Shown piece after piece: positions 1 through 8,835 of a stretch of DNA of 35,108 bases (within the stretch, counting starts at the first letter, position 1; each line of letters begins with the position of its first letter). The stretch is from an uncultured Treponema sp. (lineage in GTDB: Bacteria; Spirochaetota; Spirochaetia; Treponematales; Treponemataceae): assembly GCA_934691925.1 (NCBI GenBank), contig CAKUTI010000020.1, positions 1-35,108 of the forward strand, in the 5' to 3' direction. The notes beneath the pieces were generated by a model that ran no database searches, had not been told where the DNA came from, and worked only from the letters and a program-made list of their open reading frames with translations. The translations under genes and the position numbers were made by a program.

Positions 1-11
1 GAGGTAACAAT

Positions 12-2102
12 ATGGCTTTTGATATTACTAAAGTACGTAATATCGGTATCAGTGCCCACATTGACTCAGGCAAAACGACAACTTCAGAACGCATCTTGTT
101 CTACTGCAACAAGATTCACGCCATTCACGAAGTTCGTGGTAAAGACGGTGTAGGTGCTGTAATGGACAACATGGAACTGGAACGCGAGCGCGGTATTACA
201 ATCCAGTCTGCAGCAACTCAGGTACAGTGGAAAGACACAACAATCAACTTGATCGATACTCCAGGACACGTAGACTTTACAGTAGAAGTTGAGCGTTCAC
301 TCCGCGTTCTTGACGGAGCAATCATGATTCTTTGCGCTGTTGCAGGTGTTCAGTCTCAGTCTATCACTGTTGACCGCCAGCTTAAACGCTATCATGTACC
401 TCGCATCGCTTTCGTAAATAAATGCGACCGCCAGGGAGCAAACCCAATCCGTGTATGCGGACAGCTCCGCGACAAGCTCGGCTTGAATGCTCACATGGTT
501 GAGCTTCCAATCGGTCTTGAAGACAAACTTGAAGGCGTTGTTGACCTTGTTGGAATGAAAGCAATTTACTTCGACGGCGACAACGGAGAAATCTTGCGCA
601 ATGCTGAAATTCCAGCTCACTTGAAAGATGACGCAGCTAAATATCATCAGGAATTGATTGAGGAAGCTGCAAACTTCGATGACGCTTTGATGGAGAAAGT
701 TCTTGACGGACAGGAGCCAACAGAAGAAGAACTCATTGCTGCAATCCGCAAGGGAACTCTTGCTGAGCAGTTCGTTGGAGTATTCTGCGGTTCTGCACAT
801 GTAAACAAAGGTATTCAGCCTCTTCTCGACGGCGTTCTTCGCTATCTCCCAGATCCAACAGAAGTTCACAACTACGCTCTCGACCTCGACAAAAACGAAG
901 AGCAAGTTGAGCTTTTCAACGTTCCTGACAAGCCAGCTGTTGCACTCGCATTCAAGCTTGATGACGGTCAGTTCGGTCAGTTGACATATATCCGCATCTA
1001 TCAGGGAAGAATCCCAAAAGGATGCGAGCTTACGAACACAAGAACAGGAAAACGATTCAAGGTTGGCCGTCTTGTCCGCATGAATTCTGCTGCAATGGAA
1101 GATATTCAGGTTGGAGAACCAGGCGATATTTGTGCTTTGTTCGGTATCGACTGTGCTTCTGGAGACACATTCTGCGCAGACGGAATTAACGTTGCAATGA
1201 CATCAATGTTCGTTCCAAAGCCAGTTATTTCCCAGGCTATCAAGCCAAAAGACAAGTCTATGGCTGCTAACTTTGCAAAAGCTCTTAACCGCTTTACAAA
1301 GGAAGACCCGACTTTCCAGACAGAGCTTGATCCAGAGTCTAACGAGACAATCATCAAGGGAATGGGCGAGCTTCACCTTGCAGTATACGTTGAGCGTATG
1401 AAGCGCGAATACAAATGCGAAGTTGAAGTAACGCCTCCAAAGGTAGCTTACCGCGAGTCAATCACTGTTCCGGCTACATTCAACTACACACACAAGAAAC
1501 AGACTGGTGGTTCTGGTCAGTACGGACGTGTTGCAGGAATCATGGAGCCATTGGCAGACAAAGATTACGAGTTTGTAGACGCAATCAAGGGAGGAGCAAT
1601 CCCTAACGAATACATTCCATCGTGCGACAAAGGTTTCAAACGTGCTATGGAAAAAGGTTCTCTTATCGGAGCGCCTGTTGTTGGCGTTAAGATGACAATC
1701 AACGATGGTCAGTACCACCCAGTTGACTCTTCTGATATTGCATTCCAGACAGCTGCAATCGGAGCATTCCGCGAAGCTTATGAGAAAGCAAAGCCAGTTA
1801 TCCTCGAGCCAATCATGAAAGTTTCTATTGAAGGACCAACAGAGTTCCAGGGAAATATGTTCGGTCTTATCAACCAGAGACGCGGTGTTATTCTTGAAAC
1901 AACTGATGAGAACAACCAGTCAACAGTAAACGCTGAAGTTCCGCTTTCAGAAATGTTCGGATTCTCAACAATTCTCCGTTCTTCAACACAGGGAAAAGCA
2001 GAATTCACAATGGAATTCTTGAAATACGGACGAGTTCCAAACAATGTTGCTGACGAGCTCATCAAGAAACATCAAGAAGAAAAGAAAGCTGGAAATAACT
2101 AA
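12..2102 (+). CDS. fusA: Elongation factor G, spirochaete/mitochondrial EFG1 type
   Basis: This is a 696-residue translational GTPase, full length for EF-G, which moves tRNA and mRNA through the ribosome after peptide transfer. The G1 loop AHIDSGKT lies at residues 15-22, the switch I segment [11 protein letters not shown] near 59-69, DTPGH at 82-86 and NKCD at 134-137. Domains II to V follow, with the domain IV segment GGSGQYGRV near residue 500. The Ser in AHIDSGKT and the KGKDG-like segment after it ([17 protein letters not shown]) resemble mitochondrial EFG1 and the spdEFG1 group of spirochaetes, rather than the usual AHIDAGKT form. A GAGGT ribosome site begins at base 1. Eleven bases separate its stop from the next gene, so the two are probably co-transcribed. 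A second fusA paralogue elsewhere is likely but cannot be seen here. Confidence 0.97.
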   Translation: MAFDITKVRNIGISAHIDSGKTTTSERILFYCNKIHAIHEVRGKDGVGAVMDNMELERERGITIQSAATQVQWKDTTINLIDTPGHVDFTVEVERSLRVLDGAIMILCAVAGVQSQSITVDRQLKRYHVPRIAFVNKCDRQGANPIRVCGQLRDKLGLNAHMVELPIGLEDKLEGVVDLVGMKAIYFDGDNGEILRNAEIPAHLKDDAAKYHQELIEEAANFDDALMEKVLDGQEPTEEELIAAIRKGTLAEQFVGVFCGSAHVNKGIQPLLDGVLRYLPDPTEVHNYALDLDKNEEQVELFNVPDKPAVALAFKLDDGQFGQLTYIRIYQGRIPKGCELTNTRTGKRFKVGRLVRMNSAAMEDIQVGEPGDICALFGIDCASGDTFCADGINVAMTSMFVPKPVISQAIKPKDKSMAANFAKALNRFTKEDPTFQTELDPESNETIIKGMGELHLAVYVERMKREYKCEVEVTPPKVAYRESITVPATFNYTHKKQTGGSGQYGRVAGIMEPLADKDYEFVDAIKGGAIPNEYIPSCDKGFKRAMEKGSLIGAPVVGVKMTINDGQYHPVDSSDIAFQTAAIGAFREAYEKAKPVILEPIMKVSIEGPTEFQGNMFGLINQRRGVILETTDENNQSTVNAEVPLSEMFGFSTILRSSTQGKAEFTMEFLKYGRVPNNVADELIKKHQEEKKAGNN

Positions 2103-2113
2103 GGAGGAGCACA

Positions 2114-2770
2114 ATGGAAAAGAAAGATCTTTTTGACAAAAGCCCAGTTCGTCTTTTTGACGCTGTTGCTGACGGCGGACTTAAAGCTGGAGAACTCGGA
2201 CTCGTAACTGCTAAAAAAGGCTTGGGAAAGACCTCTGTCCTCGTTCAGTTTGGAATGGACACTCTTCTTCAGGACAAGCAGCTTATCCACGTTTCATTCG
2301 ATGTTCACTCTTCAAATGTTATTTCTTGGTACGACAGCATTTTCGCTGAAATCGCAAAGAAAAAGAACGTTGGAAATGCAACAGAATTGAAAAACGCTGT
2401 TGTTTCAAAACGCACAATCCTAAACTTCTCTCTCGACAATTTCTCTCTTGAGAAAGTTGTAAGCACATTGAACGCTTTGAAAGCAGGCGGAATCGCAGTT
2501 GCAGGCGTTGTAATGGACGGAATCGATTTCTCTAAAGTTTCAGAAGCTGATGTAAAAGCCGTTGCAGACTACGCAAAAAAAGAAAACGTTGTTCTTTGGG
2601 CTTCTTCTGATTCAGTTCCAGCAAACCTTGAAAACAATTTTTCTATCATCGTAAATCTTTCACAGACTTCCGATGCAGTTGTAGTTGACATTGCAAAGCT
2701 CAACGAAAAGAAAAATATTTCAACAGGTCTGAAACTTGATTCAAAGACTTTGCTGATTACAAACAAATAA
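2114..2770 (+). CDS. RecA/KaiC-like P-loop protein of unknown function
   Basis: I do not recognise a named family for this 218-residue protein. It has a P-loop of the [AG]xxxxGK[ST] form, AKKGLGKT at residues 33-40. This follows a GELGLV strand, the arrangement seen in RecA/KaiC/DnaB-type ATPases (GELxLITGPPGxGKT). A hydrophobic strand ending in VVMDGID near residues 132-138 could be Walker B. No signal peptide or membrane span is present, so it should be cytoplasmic. The start is fixed by an AAGGAGG site at 2101-2107. It lies 11 bases after the EF-G gene and before a terminator, so it shares the EF-G transcript. A link with translation is inferred only from that position. The first loop Gly is replaced by Ala, and ATP binding is untested. 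Confidence 0.85.
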   Translation: MEKKDLFDKSPVRLFDAVADGGLKAGELGLVTAKKGLGKTSVLVQFGMDTLLQDKQLIHVSFDVHSSNVISWYDSIFAEIAKKKNVGNATELKNAVVSKRTILNFSLDNFSLEKVVSTLNALKAGGIAVAGVVMDGIDFSKVSEADVKAVADYAKKENVVLWASSDSVPANLENNFSIIVNLSQTSDAVVVDIAKLNEKKNISTGLKLDSKTLLITNK

Positions 2771-2815
2771 ATCATTCGGCTGTTGGTTAACTCTAGCAGC
2801 TGACAAATTGTTTTC

Positions 2816-2861
2816 AAAAACACTCGAAGCGGGGAAACTCACCTCGGGTGTTTTTTGTTTT
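2816..2861 (+). terminator. Rho-independent terminator of the fusA operon
   Basis: AAAAACACTCGA (2816-2827) pairs with TCGGGTGTTTTT (2844-2855) with one G-T wobble, and the T run continues to 2861. It closes the EF-G transcript. The rest of the gap up to the tRNA terminator at 3041 is A-rich, and I see no gene or clear signal in it. Confidence 0.8.
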
Positions 2862-3040
2862 AAATGATTGTCTAGCTTTATAAAAAACTGAGGGAAAGTT
2901 CAAAAAACGCAAAATTAGCGAAAATATCGTGAAAAATTTTAAAAACGGAAAATAGCGGGTTCAGAAAATCTTAAACTGCCACCACAAAATCTGAAAACAA
3001 AAAATCTTCTTTCTCGCAGAAGGATGGCAAATTTTAAAAC

Positions 3041-3071
3041 AAAAAAAAATCCCTGACTTCTTCAATAAGGG
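3041..3071 (-). terminator. Terminator after tRNA-Gly
   Basis: On the minus strand CCCTTATT and AGTCAGGG (plus bases 3064-3071 and 3051-3058) form an 8-bp stem with one mismatch and one wobble around a 5-base loop. A run of nine T follows on the minus strand (plus 3041-3049). It lies just past the 3' end of the tRNA. Confidence 0.6.
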
Positions 3072-3082
3072 CGAAAAGAAAA

Positions 3083-3153
3083 AGCAGATGACGGGAGTCG
3101 AACCCGCGCGCCAACCTTGGGAAGGTCGTATACTACCGTTATATTACATCTGC
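3083..3153 (-). tRNA. tRNA-Gly, anticodon CCC
   Basis: Read on the minus strand, a 7-bp acceptor stem GCAGATG/CATCTGC (plus 3147-3153 and 3084-3090) encloses a D arm, an anticodon arm CGACC-TTCCCAA-GGTTG and a T arm with the GGTTCGA core. The seven-base anticodon loop places CCC at positions 34-36, so it reads GGG glycine codons. The discriminator base is U (plus base 3083), as usual for bacterial tRNA-Gly. CCA is not encoded. The short variable region and the stems show no defects. Confidence 0.93.
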
Positions 3154-3218
3154 AAAAATTAGAAAGACCCGCAAATTTTCATTGCGAATCAAAATCAATG
3201 GAATTATTTTACATAAAA

Positions 3219-3250
3219 CCGCTCCAAAAAATCAATATCATTTGAAGCGG
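3219..3250 (-). terminator. Possible second terminator hairpin downstream of ilvE
   Basis: CCGCTCCAAA (3219-3228) faces TTTGAAGCGG (3241-3250) with one internal C-A mismatch. A run CTTTTT follows on the plus strand, and TTTTATG follows on the minus strand. It lies between the tRNA and ilvE and may back up the stronger hairpin at 3289-3326. Confidence 0.4.
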
Positions 3251-3280
3251 CTTTTTATAGTTCCGAAAAACTACGAAAAC

Positions 3281-3326
3281 AAAATCAAAAAGAGCGGAAA
3301 TCAAATCAAAATGAAATCCGTTCTTT
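3281..3326 (-). terminator. Probable terminator of ilvE
   Basis: AAAGAGCGGA (3289-3298) pairs with TCCGTTCTTT (3317-3326) with one wobble. On the minus strand the stem is followed by a T-rich stretch. It begins 30 bases past the ilvE stop codon. Confidence 0.5.
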
Positions 3327-3355
3327 CTAATTCAAAATCCCATAAATCGAAAAAC

Positions 3356-4462
3356 CTACTTGTTTCCCGGAATTACAACTGTATTCCAATGGTTCGGGTC
3401 TTCCAAAAGTCCGTACTGGCGGCCTTTCAAAAGTTTCTGGAGTTTGAATGCAACAGTTCCCTCTTTTGTTCCGTCTTTGAATTCAGTTCTCTTTCCGTTC
3501 AAATCTGTAAGAGATGTCATCGGGCTGATTCCAGCGGCAGTTCCTGTAACGAAGAATTCAACAGCCTTTTTCTCGACTTCTTTCACGCTGATTTTTCTTT
3601 CTTCAACCTTGATTCCGCTCTCTTTTGCAAGCGCGATAACAGATTTTCTTGTGATTCCTGGCAAAATCGTGTCACCAAGCTCAGGAGTTACGAGAGTTCC
3701 GTCTTTCAAAACGAAGAAGCAGTTGCAGCTTGAGCCTTCCTGAAAATATTTATGCTCAACAGCGTCAAGATAAACACACTCAACAAAGCCTTTTTCCTCA
3801 GCCTCATGTTTTGCCAAAGCTGAAATCACGTAGTTTGAAGCGCACTTGATGTATCCTGTTCCATGCGGAGTAGCTCTGATTCTGTCTGTGATTACTGCGC
3901 CTTCCAAGCCTTTCTTAAAATAAGCTGAAACTGTTGTAGCGCAAATCACGACATATGGCTGTTTTGCGCAGCCAACGCCAATTGCGCCTTCAGAATTCAT
4001 AAATGGACGCATATAAATTGAATCTGCGTCTGCATAGTTTGTTTTTTCCCAGTCTGGATTGTACTTTGGAACGTAGCCCAAAGCCGCATTGCGTTTTACA
4101 AACTCAACAGAAGCCGCAACATACTGCTCAACCGGGAAAGCAGGACAGTAAAGTCCTTTCATTGAATTGTTGAAACGTTTTCCGTTCTCGTCAGGTCTAA
4201 AAATTGCAACGCCGCCGTCTTTTGTCGGGAATCCTTTCATTCCCTCAAAACAGCTGTAAGCGTACTGTGAAGTGTACGATACAGTCGGGATTCCCATCTG
4301 ATTTCGCTTGTCAAGAACAGCCTTGCGGTCAGCTTCGCTCATCGCCATAAGCTCATCATAAGTAACTTTGTCGCTTTCAAGCCATTCCTCGTCCCATTTT
4401 GTAGTTTCTGGATTGTATCGAGCGATATAAGTAATTGGATAAAGATTTAATGCAAATGCCAT
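3356..4462 (-). CDS. ilvE: Branched-chain amino acid aminotransferase
   Basis: This 368-residue fold-type IV PLP aminotransferase interconverts leucine, isoleucine and valine with their 2-oxo acids, using the glutamate/2-oxoglutarate pair. The length fits the longer type II BCAT group. The PLP lysine is K206 in GTGYIKCASN. The segment YLDAVEHKYFQEGSSCN matches the usual LDAxEHxYxEExGxxN region, with SSCN where most members carry a GMN-type sequence. GDTILPGITRKSV near residues 270-282 is the phosphate-binding loop typical of this class. A GGAGGA site lies about 8 bases before the ATG. The gene stands alone on the minus strand. Its leader carries two TATAGAAG copies ten bases apart (plus 4492-4499 and 4502-4509), either of which could form part of a promoter or operator. 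Confidence 0.95.
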   Translation of the reverse strand: MAFALNLYPITYIARYNPETTKWDEEWLESDKVTYDELMAMSEADRKAVLDKRNQMGIPTVSYTSQYAYSCFEGMKGFPTKDGGVAIFRPDENGKRFNNSMKGLYCPAFPVEQYVAASVEFVKRNAALGYVPKYNPDWEKTNYADADSIYMRPFMNSEGAIGVGCAKQPYVVICATTVSAYFKKGLEGAVITDRIRATPHGTGYIKCASNYVISALAKHEAEEKGFVECVYLDAVEHKYFQEGSSCNCFFVLKDGTLVTPELGDTILPGITRKSVIALAKESGIKVEERKISVKEVEKKAVEFFVTGTAAGISPMTSLTDLNGKRTEFKDGTKEGTVAFKLQKLLKGRQYGLLEDPNHWNTVVIPGNK

Positions 4463-4728
4463 TTTTAATCCTCCGGCAAAAAACTTTTTGACTTCTATAG
4501 GCTTCTATATAAAAGAGCGTTTTGGAAATCTAAATTAAATAATATCACTTTGATAAAAACCTAGCAATAAATCACTTTTTAAAGAAAAAAATGCTGAAGA
4601 AATTGTATTTCAGAGAAAAAATCGAAAATTGATGCAAGAAATTCTCGATTAGAATCAAAACGATTTTTGAGAAAAATTAAGATTATAATTTTTCATTTTC
4701 AGAAGTATAATCAAAAAAGAGGATAAAA

Positions 4729-5004
4729 ATGATTTTTCTGATAATTTTATTTTCGCTTTGTGCGCTTAGCGCGTTTTTTGTGTCGACAACAGGCGAGAAA
4801 AATTCCAAGAATCAAGATAAAAAGCAAAATTTTTACGGTTCGGATTATCTTCAAGATGATTTTGAGCAAGATTCAAGGCGAGATTTTGAAAAAAGCTATG
4901 ACGATTATTATATGCAAGTTTACGATTGTGCGGCGGCTGGCGACAAAGATGCAATTGAAGAAATGAAAGACGAATTCGGAGACGACTGGGAAAGCGAATT
5001 TTAG
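4729..5004 (+). CDS. Small acidic protein with N-terminal membrane or signal segment
   Basis: I do not recognise this 91-residue protein. The first 18 residues are strongly hydrophobic (MIFLIILFSLCALSAFFV), which suggests a signal peptide or single membrane anchor. The rest is polar, rich in Asp, Glu, Lys and Tyr, and ends in an acidic segment GDDWESEF. An AAGAGGA site precedes the ATG. Two TATAAT boxes lie upstream (4684-4689 and 4706-4711), but neither has a convincing -35 partner. It lies alone between the divergent ilvE and the ychF promoter. Coding status is supported by the ribosome site and signal-like N-terminus, not by homology. Confidence 0.6.
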   Translation: MIFLIILFSLCALSAFFVSTTGEKNSKNQDKKQNFYGSDYLQDDFEQDSRRDFEKSYDDYYMQVYDCAAAGDKDAIEEMKDEFGDDWESEF

Positions 5005-5150
5005 CGGGAAAATACGGAAAAACGCTGAATAAAAGCCACGTTAAAAAATTCACAAAAAGGCTGAACTTTTGCAAGCAACGAAAGCGGCACGAATAAAATG
5101 ACTTGCCAAATAAAACGAACAGAACAAAAAAGCGAGTTTTCGGGTGCTAT

Positions 5151-5178
5151 TTCACAAATTCTTTTTTAATCCTATAAT
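5151..5178 (+). promoter_or_regulatory. Sigma70-type promoter for ychF
   Basis: TTCACA (5151-5156) and TATAAT (5173-5178) are separated by 16 bases, giving 5/6 and 6/6 matches to the consensus boxes. The expected start near 5185 leaves a leader of about 65 bases before ychF. Confidence 0.6.
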
Positions 5179-5250
5179 GATAGAAATTTTTTTGGACTGA
5201 CGGCATTTTTCGCCAATGACATTTAAAATAATTTTTATAAGGAAAAAAAT

Positions 5251-6387
5251 ATGAAATTAACTTGTGGAATCGTTGGACTTCCAAATGTTGGAAAATCAAC
5301 AATTTTTTCGGCTTTGACAAAATCTCCAGCTCCGGCTGAGAATTATCCTTTCTGCACTATTGACCCGAACGTTGGCGTTGTGGAGCTTCCTGACGAGCGT
5401 CTCGACTTTATGGCAGGAATTTTCCAGCCAAAGAAAAAAGTTTACGCGACTGTAGATTTTGTTGACATTGCAGGCTTGATTAAAGGCGCGTCAAAAGGCG
5501 AAGGACTTGGAAACCAGTTTTTGGCTAATATTCGCGAAACTTCTGTAATCGCACACGTTGTGCGTTGCTTTGACAATCCAGACATCCAGCACGTGCGCGA
5601 AGATGCGAAAACAGACGCTCCGATTGACCCGGAAAGCGATATTTTGACAATTAACTACGAGCTTTGCCAGGCAGACATCGACACAATCACAAAGCGCGAG
5701 GACAAAGTCACAAGGCAAATCCGCTCACTTGGAAAAGAAGAAGCAAAAAAATTCGAGCATTACAGAACCGCAGTTGACAAAATTCTTCCGCTTTTGCAGG
5801 ACGGAAAATGCGCACGTCAGGCAGAGCTTACCGATGAGGAAAAAATTGCAATCTACGACCTTCATCTTTTGACGATTAAACCGCAGCTTTTCGTTTGCAA
5901 CATCGACGAGGACACAATTGCGTCTGGAACGAACAAATATGTTGAGGCAGTCAAAAAAATTGCGGCAGAGGAAAAATCAGAAACAGTTGTAATCTGCGGA
6001 AAATTCGAGTCAGACTTGGCGGACATCACAGATCCGAACGACAGAAAAGAATTTATGGACAGCGTCGGTCTTAAAGAATCAGGACTTACAGTTTTGGCCC
6101 GCGCGGCTTATCATCTTATGGGTCTTAGAACTTTCTTTACAGGCGGACCAGACGAGTGCCGAGCTTGGACAATCCACAACGGAGACAAAGCTCCGCAGGC
6201 GGCAGGCGTTATCCATACGGATTTTGAAAAAGGATTTATCAAGGCGGAAGTTTATTCGATTGGCGACTTGAAAAAATACGGCTCGGAAGCTGAAATCAAG
6301 GCGGCAGGAAAATACCGACAGGAAGGAAAAGAGTACGTTGTTCAAGACGGCGACTGCATTTTCTTCAAATTCAATGTGACAAAATAA
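5251..6387 (+). CDS. ychF: Obg-family ATPase YchF
   Basis: This 378-residue protein has the full length and plan of YchF/OLA1, a P-loop protein that prefers ATP over GTP and associates with ribosomes. The G1 motif GLPNVGKST is at residues 8-16 and DIAG (G3) near 72-75. G4 reads NIDE instead of NKxD, the change that gives YchF its nucleotide preference. A coiled region in the middle is followed by the TGS domain, beginning near residue 290 (FFTGGPDECRAWTI) and running to the end. AAGG lies upstream of the ATG. The gene has its own promoter and is followed by a strong terminator, so it looks monocistronic. Confidence 0.96.
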   Translation: MKLTCGIVGLPNVGKSTIFSALTKSPAPAENYPFCTIDPNVGVVELPDERLDFMAGIFQPKKKVYATVDFVDIAGLIKGASKGEGLGNQFLANIRETSVIAHVVRCFDNPDIQHVREDAKTDAPIDPESDILTINYELCQADIDTITKREDKVTRQIRSLGKEEAKKFEHYRTAVDKILPLLQDGKCARQAELTDEEKIAIYDLHLLTIKPQLFVCNIDEDTIASGTNKYVEAVKKIAAEEKSETVVICGKFESDLADITDPNDRKEFMDSVGLKESGLTVLARAAYHLMGLRTFFTGGPDECRAWTIHNGDKAPQAAGVIHTDFEKGFIKAEVYSIGDLKKYGSEAEIKAAGKYRQEGKEYVVQDGDCIFFKFNVTK

Positions 6388-6414
6388 AAACTGCTGTTAA
6401 AAACAGTATCGCCA

Positions 6415-6433
6415 TGCCGAATTCATTTCGGCA
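6415..6433 (+). other. Short perfect hairpin in the ychF 3' region
   Basis: TGCCGAA and TTCGGCA form a 7-bp perfect stem around a TTCAT loop. No T run follows, so it is not itself a terminator. It could stabilise the 3' end of the ychF message ahead of the terminator at 6461. Confidence 0.4.
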
Positions 6434-6460
6434 GCGATTCTAAAAAATTGCAAAGAACAT

Positions 6461-6494
6461 AAAAAAAGCGGGCGTATGACGGCTCGCTTTTTTT
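6461..6494. terminator. Bidirectional terminator between ychF and the rhomboid gene
   Basis: AAAAAAAGCGGGC (6461-6473) pairs with GCTCGCTTTTTTT (6482-6494) with one wobble, around an 8-base loop. A and T runs flank it on both sides, so it can end ychF on the plus strand and the rhomboid gene on the minus strand. Confidence 0.85.
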
Positions 6495-6558
6495 ATTGCC
6501 TAAACTTGGTCGAACAACAGAAAATTATTTTACCGAACGCTAAATTAAAAACTAAAAA

Positions 6559-7356
6559 TCACAAGTCGAGCGTTCCGATTACAGTTTCGTCATCGTTGCT
6601 TAGCTGATTTTTCTTTGAATAATTCGAAACTGGCGAATCTGAATAAATTTCTTCATCATTAGAATCTGGATTTTTTTGCTTTTTGCCGAAGAATCCAGAT
6701 TTTTTCTTTTTAGATTCGTTTTCAGCAGAATTTTCAGGATTTTCATTCTTCTTTTTTGTTCTTGAAGATTTTGGAGCGACAAGAAAGCCGAACATCGAGC
6801 CGCAAAGTCCGCCTGCAACGTGCGCCATCGTTGAAACTCCGTGAATCTTCGGCGCGTTCACAAATTCTCTTCCGAAAAAAAGCGCGACAACAAAAATAAA
6901 CGAAAGCGGAATCACATTTTTTTCGATTTTCGTGATTGAGGCGAGAACAATCATCATAAAGACAATTCCGCTCGCGCCGCAAAGCGGAGTCGGAATCAGG
7001 CAGGCATTTATCACGCCAGTTACGAGCGCAGTCACCAAAATCATCAGCAAAAGCATTTTTGAGCCGTAACGCTCCTCAAGAAGCGGCCCTAAAAGCAAAA
7101 TAAAAGAAAGATTTCCGATAAGATGATTCCAGCCCGTGTGTCCAAGCACGTGAACAAAAAGCCTGATGTAATGAGCGGCATTTGAAGGATTGAAGCCGCC
7201 TTCGGCTTTCGGGCAGGCAGGAGCAGAAAGAAAAGCAGGCGTAAAATTGCCTTTCAAAAGAAAATGGTCAATCAAAAAAATCACCGTGCAGATTATCGCA
7301 AAAGTCAAAGTTACAGGCGCGTTGTAAACAATTCGGAATTTTATTTTTTTCTTCAT
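6559..7356 (-). CDS. Rhomboid-family intramembrane serine protease
   Basis: This 265-residue membrane protein carries the rhomboid signature. HTGWNHLIGN lies at residues 73-82. The catalytic Ser is S129 in CGASG, and the partner His is H179 in AHVAGG. Such enzymes cut membrane-spanning substrates within the bilayer. Five to six hydrophobic spans fill residues 13-195. The C-terminal 70 residues are a charged, low-complexity cytoplasmic tail rich in Lys, Asn, Glu and Ser. No clear Shine-Dalgarno site is seen upstream of the ATG. The gene is divergent from the transporter at 7416. The substrate is unknown. Confidence 0.9.
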   Translation of the reverse strand: MKKKIKFRIVYNAPVTLTFAIICTVIFLIDHFLLKGNFTPAFLSAPACPKAEGGFNPSNAAHYIRLFVHVLGHTGWNHLIGNLSFILLLGPLLEERYGSKMLLLMILVTALVTGVINACLIPTPLCGASGIVFMMIVLASITKIEKNVIPLSFIFVVALFFGREFVNAPKIHGVSTMAHVAGGLCGSMFGFLVAPKSSRTKKKNENPENSAENESKKKKSGFFGKKQKNPDSNDEEIYSDSPVSNYSKKNQLSNDDETVIGTLDL

Positions 7357-7415
7357 ATTGATTTAATATCGGCGGAAATTATGGTAAAGTTGACGGACTG
7401 TTTGGAGACTCAACT

Positions 7416-8777
7416 ATGGATATTTTAAAATGGATTGTTTTGGGAATCGCGGTCTTGATGTATGTTCTCGTGATTGCGATTCAAGAAAAAAAAGTCTGGT
7501 TCACAAGTCTTGCGGCTGTTTTTTGCGTTGTTCTTGGAATCGCTTTTCCGGGAATTATTTTTCCAGCTGAATCTGCGGAAATTCCATCAAGACTGTTTGC
7601 CGTCACGAATGCGTTTTCGTCGCTGATTAACTGGAACGTTCTGATGATTTACGTTGGCGCAATGACAATCGCATCGCTTTTCTTGTACTCGAAGATTCCG
7701 ACTAAAATTGCGGATTTTTTGATTTCAATCGCGCCCTCAACTGGAGTTGCAATCGTTCTGATTTTGGCGATGACAGGAATCATCTCGATTTTCGTGGAAA
7801 ATGTTGCGACGGTTCTCGTTATGGCTCCGATTGCGCTCGCTCTCTGCAAAAAGCTAAAAATGAATCCGACAATGTTCATGGTCGGGCTTGCGGTCATGTC
7901 GAATCTTGAAGGAACTGCAACTTTGGTTGGAGACCCGCCGAGCATGATTTTTGCGGCTGCGGCAGGCTACAATTTCAACGACTTTTTTGTTCATCAGGGA
8001 AAACTTTCGATTTTCTTTATCGTTCAGACAGGACTTTTGACAGGCTGCATTTTTTTCTATTGCATTTTTGCAAAATTCAAGGAAAAAGCGAGCGTTTCAG
8101 GAGAGCCTGTGATTTCGGCTTTTCCGGGAATTTTAATGCTCCTTATGATTTTCGGACTTGCCGCCCTTTCGTTCGCGTCTCCTCTCTTGGAAAAAATTCT
8201 TCCGCAATTTCTGATGTCTTTTTCGTCAGGACTTTTCGTTGTGATTTTGGCCGCGTCAGGAATTTTCTGGTACGTTTTCTCGCAGAAAAAAAACGGCTCG
8301 GAAACTTGGACTTTGATAAAAGAACTCGACTGGGAAACAATTTTCTTTTTGATTGGAATTTTCGTCGTGGTTGGAGCGATTGCAGGAGTCGGGCTTCTCG
8401 ATGACTTTGCTCATTTTCTCGTGAAATTCTGCGGCGGAAGCAAATTCTTGGGATTTTTTATAATTCTTCTTGTGTCTGTGATTATTTCAGGATTTGTTGA
8501 CAACGTTCCGTACATTATGGTTATGTTGCCGGTTGCCCAGGAAATGGCGCGCGGATTTGGAATGAACGGCGAGCTTTTTATGTTCGCGCTTCTAGTCGGC
8601 TCTTGCCTCGGCGGAAACCTTACTCCGTTTGGAGCGAGCGCGAATGTCGTCGCAATGGGAATTGTTAAAAAGGAAGGACATCCGATGAGTTTTGGAAAAT
8701 GGCTGAAACTCGGCGGAACTTTCACAGTTTTGACAACTTTCGCTTCGGCTCTCGTTTTGTGGATGATTTGGAGCTAA
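7416..8777 (+). CDS. ArsB/NhaD-type (ion transporter superfamily) permease
   Basis: This is a 453-residue integral membrane protein with about 11-12 hydrophobic spans. Two halves of the protein each carry a polar break typical of the ArsB/NhaD/citrate transporter superfamily. ENVATVLVMAP and GTATLVGDPPSMI occur in the first half, and VDNVPYIMVMLP and GGNLTPFGASANVV in the second. Family members move Na+, dicarboxylates or arsenite, often as antiporters. The substrate cannot be read from the sequence. GGAG lies 9 bases before the ATG. A possible promoter TTGATT-N16-TATGGT (7358-7385) overlaps the start region of the divergent rhomboid gene. No ars or other substrate-specific genes lie next to it. 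Confidence 0.88.
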   Translation: MDILKWIVLGIAVLMYVLVIAIQEKKVWFTSLAAVFCVVLGIAFPGIIFPAESAEIPSRLFAVTNAFSSLINWNVLMIYVGAMTIASLFLYSKIPTKIADFLISIAPSTGVAIVLILAMTGIISIFVENVATVLVMAPIALALCKKLKMNPTMFMVGLAVMSNLEGTATLVGDPPSMIFAAAAGYNFNDFFVHQGKLSIFFIVQTGLLTGCIFFYCIFAKFKEKASVSGEPVISAFPGILMLLMIFGLAALSFASPLLEKILPQFLMSFSSGLFVVILAASGIFWYVFSQKKNGSETWTLIKELDWETIFFLIGIFVVVGAIAGVGLLDDFAHFLVKFCGGSKFLGFFIILLVSVIISGFVDNVPYIMVMLPVAQEMARGFGMNGELFMFALLVGSCLGGNLTPFGASANVVAMGIVKKEGHPMSFGKWLKLGGTFTVLTTFASALVLWMIWS

Positions 8778-8781
8778 GTCA

Positions 8782-8813
8782 AAAAAATTGCCGCACTTTT
8801 TAAATGCGGCAAA
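8782..8813. terminator. Terminator between the transporter and the 127-aa gene
   Basis: TTGCCGCA (8789-8796) and TGCGGCAA (8806-8813) form a perfect 8-bp stem. Seven A at 8782-8788 supply the T run for minus-strand transcripts from 8943. The plus side is less T-rich but may still end the transporter message. Confidence 0.7.
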
Positions 8814-8835
8814 ATCAAAATCTTTTTTATCTAGT

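Noticed and set aside
297..905. 202-residue reading frame on the minus strand
   Set aside because: It lies fully inside the EF-G gene on the opposite strand, has no ribosome site and its sequence resembles no protein family. It is a codon-bias shadow.
3182..3733. 183-residue plus-strand frame overlapping the ilvE 3' end
   Set aside because: It is antisense to ilvE, begins in terminator hairpins and has a composition typical of non-coding A/T-rich DNA.
4463..4728. T-box or leucine leader attenuator for ilvE
   Set aside because: I found no T-box sequence, no leader peptide rich in branched-chain codons and no terminator between the leader and the start.
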